Shown here in pieces: positions 6,817 through 10,032 of a stretch of DNA of 10,032 nucleotides. The position numbers and the translations under genes were made by a program. A model generated the notes under the pieces. The model did not search any database and was not told the origin of the DNA. It was given only the letters and a program-made list of their open reading frames with translations. How positions within the stretch are numbered: the stretch's first letter is position 1; every line of letters starts with the position of its first letter. This stretch comes from CAVTWJ01 sp963849485 (GTDB lineage Bacteria; Oederibacteriota; Muellerivitia; Muellerivitales; Muellerivitaceae). The DNA is taken from contig CAWKIF010000057.1 of the NCBI GenBank assembly GCA_963849485.1, forward strand, positions 1 through 10,032, written 5' to 3'.

Positions 6817-9036
6817 TTATTTCTTAGGAATGGGCGGAGTGGTTGTAGGCGTTGTTGTTTTTCGGGGTTTTGCGCGGGTGGGCAGGCTGGAGGGGTACAG
6901 GCTGGCGTGTAACAGGAAATCCCTCATTAGGGAGTTGAAGTGATCCGGTTCGTCAAAAAACAAGGCGTGTCCGGCGTTGGGGAAGATCTCCACGCGCGCC
7001 TGACGGTCCACCTTTCTGAGGTAGGCCGATTGGGCGGTGTATTTGGGGGTGACCGCGTAAAGCAAAGGCACCTGGCACATGGTCTTGAGACTGGGCTGCC
7101 AGGCGTCCCCCGGAAAGACGTTGTTCATGAGGGCCAGGGCGATGTCGGTGGGGGTGCGGGTGGCCATGTCGGCGAGGTGCCTGAAAAAGTCGGTGGGGGG
7201 AGGGATCTTGAAAAGGCTCCAGACGAAGCCGCGCACCGCGTGGGGCCGGTCGGTCTTGAACTCCTGGAGGAACCGGTCCTCCGCGGCGGAGGTGACGGGG
7301 GTAGAGGCGGCCAGGGCCGAGTCTACCAAACCAGTGGCATAGAGCCGGTCCGTGCCGAATTCGTTCATATAAGCCAGCACCTGGAAGCCCCCGTGGGACC
7401 AGCCCACCAGGACGACGGAAGTCAGGTTCAAGTGGTCGAATAATTCCTGGATGTCCCGGGCCTGGCGCAGGGGTTCGTCCCCTTGGGCCGTCATGTCGGA
7501 TTCGCCTTGCGACCGGGGGTCCAGGGCGATCACATGGTAATCGGAGGAAAGGTCTTCCAGCTGGGGTTTCCAGATTTCGGCCGGGACCAGCCATCCGGGG
7601 ATGAAGACCAAGGCAAGGCCCTGGCCCGACTCCAGATAATGCAGTTTGACATGGTCGCTGGTGTAGAAATAACCGTCCTGAACGGGGGGGGCCTCGGGAT
7701 TTTCCTTGAAAGGATGGACAATTAAAGGACCCGGGGTGGGTGAGAAAAAAGGAAGAGGGGTTTCGGTCAGGGTGGGGACCTTGGAGTGAAAGGGGTTAAA
7801 GGAGCGTAGGGCGCTCAAGAAACCTGGTTGAGTTGGAGCCGGGGAAAGAGCTGGGGAGGGAACCCGTGAAAGCAAGGGAACTAGGGTTTCCTGGATCGTC
7901 GAGGTGGTTGTCGGGGTTTCCGAGGGCCCTTCGGTCATTGTCGAAGTGAATGCGGGAGGTCCGATTTTCTCCGGTGGACCAAAAGGAGTTGGACTAAGGG
8001 TGGGCTGCACCAGGGGGATGGCCGTGTGAGAGGAGGTGGGGACGGGAGTAAGGGTTGTGGTGGGCAGAATTACCGCTCTTGAAGGGGAGGCGAAGGGGGT
8101 GGGGGTGAGGGCGATTCCCTTGGCTTTGGGACGCCCGGGACGGGACCATCCAGCCGGATAAAGGGAAGACTGCCAAATGAAATCCTCCAATAGGGTGTTG
8201 AAGCGTTTGGAGTCATCCACGAAAAGGGCGTGACCGCTCTGCGAGAAAAGTTCCACCCGGCTTTGGGGGGCGGCTTGCTTCAAGTAGTCCCCCTGCTGGG
8301 AAAATTTCGGGGTGATGGCGTAAAGAAGGGGTGTTCCCTGGAGGGCGCGCACGCTGGGTTGCCAGGCGTCCCCGGGCTGGGTTTGGTCCAGCATATCCAA
8401 GGCGATGTCCGTGGGGACCCGGTCCGCCGAGGCAAGAAGGGTTTTAAAAAAACCGGCGGAAGGGGGATGCTTAAACAGGCCCCAAATATAGTTACGGTCC
8501 TCGTTGGGGCGGTCGGCCTGGAAGTTTTTAAGAAAGGCGCTGCGCTGGGTCGGCTTGGGCCCGGAGGGAGCTCCCAAGGGCGAATCCACCAATGCCAAGG
8601 CGAAGAGCCGGTCATCCCCATATTGGCGCAGGTAGGCCAGGCAGTCGAAGGCTCCCATCGACCAACCCACCAAGACCACCGAACCGATTTGCAGGTGGTC
8701 CAAGAGTTCCCGGATGTCCTGGGCACGGCGCGGGGGGGTGTTCCTGCTGGAAGTTAAATCGGATTGGCCTTGGGACCGGGGGTCGAGGGCCAGCACGCGG
8801 AAGTTTTGGGAAAGTTCCCTGATTTGCAGTTCCCAAATTTCCGCGGGCATGAGCCATCCGGGTATAAAAAGGATGGCTTGTCCTTGGCCCGCGTCCAAAT
8901 AGCGCAATTTCACTCCGTCGCTGGTGGAGAAATAGTCCTGGCTGACGGCGGGAGGGGCGGCGGTAAGGCGAAAAACCGAAGCCAGGAGCACCCAGGCCGT
9001 GATTAAGATTTTTTTGGACCAAGAGCAAGATGGCAT
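6817..9036 (-). CDS. Secreted tandem alpha/beta-hydrolase with Pro/Thr-rich linker
   Basis: This 739-residue protein is the first gene of the operon. Residues 1-26 form a signal peptide (KK, hydrophobic core, cut after LTA). Two alpha/beta-hydrolase domains follow: 33-290 with oxyanion IPGW (58-61), DPRSQGQSD (85-93), nucleophile GWSMG (Ser126) and SGHALF (His269); and 454-715 with IPGW (479-482), DPRSQGESD (506-514), GWSHGG (Ser547) and AGHALF (His690). The domains are alike over their full length, so an internal duplication is clear. The usual Asp after strand 7 is absent in both; Asp151 and Asp572 (LVDS after strand 6) may replace it. Residues 291-453 and 716-739 are Pro/Ser/Thr-rich, as in wall- or surface-exposed linkers. 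It is probably an esterase, lactonase or haloperoxidase-like enzyme; the substrate is unknown. An AGGAACGG site precedes the ATG at somewhat long spacing. Confidence 0.88.
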   Translation of the reverse strand: MPSCSWSKKILITAWVLLASVFRLTAAPPAVSQDYFSTSDGVKLRYLDAGQGQAILFIPGWLMPAEIWELQIRELSQNFRVLALDPRSQGQSDLTSSRNTPPRRAQDIRELLDHLQIGSVVLVGWSMGAFDCLAYLRQYGDDRLFALALVDSPLGAPSGPKPTQRSAFLKNFQADRPNEDRNYIWGLFKHPPSAGFFKTLLASADRVPTDIALDMLDQTQPGDAWQPSVRALQGTPLLYAITPKFSQQGDYLKQAAPQSRVELFSQSGHALFVDDSKRFNTLLEDFIWQSSLYPAGWSRPGRPKAKGIALTPTPFASPSRAVILPTTTLTPVPTSSHTAIPLVQPTLSPTPFGPPEKIGPPAFTSTMTEGPSETPTTTSTIQETLVPLLSRVPSPALSPAPTQPGFLSALRSFNPFHSKVPTLTETPLPFFSPTPGPLIVHPFKENPEAPPVQDGYFYTSDHVKLHYLESGQGLALVFIPGWLVPAEIWKPQLEDLSSDYHVIALDPRSQGESDMTAQGDEPLRQARDIQELFDHLNLTSVVLVGWSHGGFQVLAYMNEFGTDRLYATGLVDSALAASTPVTSAAEDRFLQEFKTDRPHAVRGFVWSLFKIPPPTDFFRHLADMATRTPTDIALALMNNVFPGDAWQPSLKTMCQVPLLYAVTPKYTAQSAYLRKVDRQARVEIFPNAGHALFFDEPDHFNSLMRDFLLHASLYPSSLPTRAKPRKTTTPTTTPPIPKK
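6892..7677 (-). repeat. Hydrolase domain copy 2 of an internal duplication
   Basis: This covers residues 454-715. It differs from copy 1 at the nucleophile elbow (GWSHGG in place of GWSMGA) and in the helical cap, while keeping Ser547 and His690. Both copies therefore look active rather than one being decayed. Confidence 0.85.
8167..8940 (-). repeat. Hydrolase domain copy 1 of an internal duplication
   Basis: This covers residues 33-290 of the tandem hydrolase. It aligns without large gaps to copy 2 (6892-7677), sharing blocks such as IPGWL-PAEIW, LDPRSQG-SD, VVLVGWS, PTDIAL, PGDAWQPS and GHALF. The likeness also shows in the DNA, for example around 8772 and 7512. Confidence 0.85.
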
Positions 9037-9117
9037 CGATTATTCCGTTCCTAGGGTTGGAATGGGGAATAGGCTTCAGACGAGAAGAAGTTTAACATTT
9101 GCAGGCGGCTAAAAAGT

Positions 9118-9140
9118 AAAAAAAGGCTACAAAGCAGCCT
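9118..9140 (-). terminator. Likely intrinsic terminator of the GGDEF gene
   Basis: Read on the minus strand, AGGCTGC (9140-9134) pairs with GTAGCCT (9130-9124) over 7 bp with one G-U pair and a TTT loop. Seven T (9124-9118) follow. It lies between the GGDEF gene and the hydrolase gene, 82 bases before the hydrolase ATG, so the operon promoter should lie nearby or overlap it. I found no convincing promoter there. Confidence 0.6.
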
Positions 9141-9152
9141 GCCAATCCCAAA

Positions 9153-9166
9153 GATTCCTAGGAATC
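9153..9166. promoter_or_regulatory. Perfect 14-bp palindrome, possible operator
   Basis: GATTCCTAGGAATC is a perfect palindrome, flanked by CCCA (9147-9150) and TGGG (9168-9171), which extend the symmetry imperfectly. It lies about 120 bases upstream of the hydrolase operon. A dimeric repressor site is possible but no regulator gene is in view. Confidence 0.3.
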
Positions 9167-9195
9167 GTGGGGTTACAAATTTTTTTATCATCTGA

Positions 9196-9279
9196 CCCCC
9201 ATTTGACTATCAGGAAATCAAATGCTGGAAATGGGGACGTCCCCATGCCCTTTAATAATGTTTTAAAGGAGCATGGGGG
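9196..9279. repeat. Paired hairpins around GGGGACGTCCCC
   Basis: Hairpin 1 pairs CCCCATTT (9197-9204) with AAATGGGG (9229-9236), or alternatively CATTTGA (9200-9206) with TCAAATG (9218-9224). Hairpin 2 pairs CCCCATGC-CCTTTAA (9241-9255) with TTAAAGG-A-GCATGGGG (9263-9278), 15 bp with one bulged A and a 7-base loop. Between them ACGT joins the arms, giving the perfect 16-bp palindrome ATGGGGACGTCCCCAT (9231-9246). The three pairings exclude each other in part. There is no gene here. Similar GGGGAC-cored structures occur as REP-like or IS200/IS605-type ends in other genomes; this is recollection and needs a search. Confidence 0.65.
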
Positions 9280-9302
9280 AAAAGTCTTTAATGAGACTTT
9301 TT
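9280..9302 (+). terminator. Terminator-like hairpin
   Basis: AAAAGTCT (9280-9287) pairs with AGACTTTT (9294-9301) around a TTAATG loop and runs into five T. No plus-strand gene ends here, and on the minus strand the T run lies only inside the stem. It may belong to the neighbouring hairpin element or be a second stop for the GGDEF transcript. Confidence 0.4.
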
Positions 9303-9483
9303 CAGAAAGTTAAACGTTGTTTGAGGAAGAGTAAAGTTTTAAGAACTTCTTGAGGATCGGGAACCCTATAAAATGCTTGGTTATTTAAGGAGGGGGCCTA
9401 AATCTTCTTTTTTCATTGGCAAAATCCCAGGGCGAAACTTCAAGCCATTCAAGCTGATCCATCACCTAGTTTACGAAGATCCC

Positions 9484-10032
9484 CTATTCGATCCGGCAGG
9501 TGCGCACGCAATTGCGGCCGTCTTCCTTGGCCTGGTACAGGGCCCGGTCCACCTGGGCAATGGCGGAAGAGAGCTTGATGTCCTTCTCGGGTGGGATGAT
9601 CCCCACCCCCAAGCTGATGGTGACCTGGAGATTTCCCTTGGGCGTGATGAAAGGTTCTTCCGACAAGGAAAGGCGGATCCGCTCCGAGATCTTCAAGGCC
9701 AGGTCCAGGTCCACATCCGGCAGGATGGCGATGAATTCTTCCCCCCCATACCGGCCCGCCGCGTCGGAAGCCCGCAAATTGATACGAAGTCGGTGCGCTG
9801 TCTCGACTAAAACCGCGTCCCCGACCGGATGCCCGTAGAGGTCATTCACCTTCTTGAAGTGGTCCAGGTCGGCCAGGATGATCCCGGTGCTCAAGTTGTT
9901 CCGCCTCGAACGGTTCTTTTCCATCTCCAGAATTTCCAAGACCGCCCCCCGGTTCCAAAGGCGGGTGAGGGAATCGACCAGCGCCTGGGTGCGCAGTTGG
10001 TCCCTTTCCTGGAGCAATCTCCGGTGGGTTTG
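9484..10032 (-). CDS. GGDEF diguanylate cyclase, C-terminal part
   Basis: The reading frame is open to the window edge, so the N-terminal part, probably a sensor or receiver domain, is missing; 182 residues are visible. An upstream helix (RRLLQERDQLRTQALVD) leads into DSLTRLWNR, the usual start of a GGDEF domain. DLDHFKKVNDLYGH-VGD and the active-site GGEEF are intact, so it should make c-di-GMP from two GTP. RASD sits five residues before GGEEF, the exact place of the RxxD inhibitory site, so product feedback inhibition is expected. The C-terminal half (TISLGVG, VDRALYQAKEDGRNCV) is complete. It acts at the cytoplasmic side and would set biofilm or motility state. A minus-strand terminator lies about 345 bases downstream. 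Confidence 0.95.
   Translation of the reverse strand, partial: QTHRRLLQERDQLRTQALVDSLTRLWNRGAVLEILEMEKNRSRRNNLSTGIILADLDHFKKVNDLYGHPVGDAVLVETAHRLRINLRASDAAGRYGGEEFIAILPDVDLDLALKISERIRLSLSEEPFITPKGNLQVTISLGVGIIPPEKDIKLSSAIAQVDRALYQAKEDGRNCVRTCRIE

Larger units (their letters stand above)
9037..9483. other. 447-base intergenic region, no gene
   Basis: This gap between two minus-strand genes holds no supported coding region. From right to left it contains an unassigned AT-rich part (9303-9483), the hairpin cluster (9196-9302), a 14-bp palindrome (9153-9166), a minus-strand terminator (9118-9140) and the leader of the hydrolase operon. The density of inverted repeats is much higher than elsewhere in the window except at 3191-3332. 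Confidence 0.75.

Noticed and set aside
8230..8757. Open frame of 175 codons on the plus strand (and 6440-6943, 6940-7443)
   Set aside because: These are antisense to the tandem hydrolase and membrane protein genes and arise from codon bias in GC-rich DNA.
9084..9120. Possible promoter TTTACT-17-TGTTAA for the hydrolase operon on the minus strand
   Set aside because: Only 4 of 6 and 3 of 6 matches, which is within chance for such AT-rich DNA.
9373..9810. Plus-strand open frame of 145 codons
   Set aside because: It runs antisense through the GGDEF domain and has no protein-family features.

Overview
The window looks like a chromosomal piece from a Gram-negative, free-living bacterium. Several proteins carry Sec-type signal peptides, one large protein has about 14 membrane segments, and there is a c-di-GMP enzyme. 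No phage, plasmid, tRNA, rRNA or CRISPR feature is visible. Most of the DNA is GC-rich, but the stretch around 1200-2350 is visibly poorer in GC. The mixture (TPR lipoprotein-like exports, Pro/Thr-rich linkers in secreted proteins, a cysteine-rich DUF6485-like protein) resembles uncultured candidate phyla more than a model proteobacterium, but the sequence alone does not fix a taxon.

Layout. Positions 1-88 hold the first 29 codons of an aldo/keto reductase on the minus strand. A 276-base divergent intergenic region follows. Three plus-strand genes come next with short gaps: an exported TPR protein with a central membrane helix (365-1171), a 65-residue nine-cysteine DUF6485-like protein (1219-1416), and a peptidase S51 (dipeptidase E-like) protein with a TTG start (1443-2204). 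A second exported TPR protein (2442-3092) has its own candidate promoter and ends in a strong intrinsic terminator (3112-3146). A roughly 140-base palindromic element built from CGCCAAG heptamers (3191-3332) fills the gap before the convergent minus-strand operon.

The minus-strand operon is read from 9036 down to 3333. It encodes a secreted protein with two tandem alpha/beta-hydrolase domains joined by a long Pro/Ser/Thr-rich linker (739 aa). Eleven bases later comes an 839-aa polytopic membrane protein with a degenerate spermidine-synthase-like domain. With a 4-base ATGA overlap it is followed by a 318-aa protein-isoaspartate methyltransferase-like protein with a signal peptide. By signal peptides and the positive-inside rule, the enzymatic domains of all three are predicted to lie outside the cytoplasm. 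That is unusual for two SAM-binding folds and is the most interesting hypothesis in the window.

Upstream of this operon is a 447-base gap (9037-9483) rich in inverted repeats. It includes a likely minus-strand terminator (9118-9140) and a cluster of paired hairpins around GGGGACGTCCCC. The window ends inside a minus-strand GGDEF diguanylate cyclase (9484-10032), whose active site and inhibitory site are both intact.
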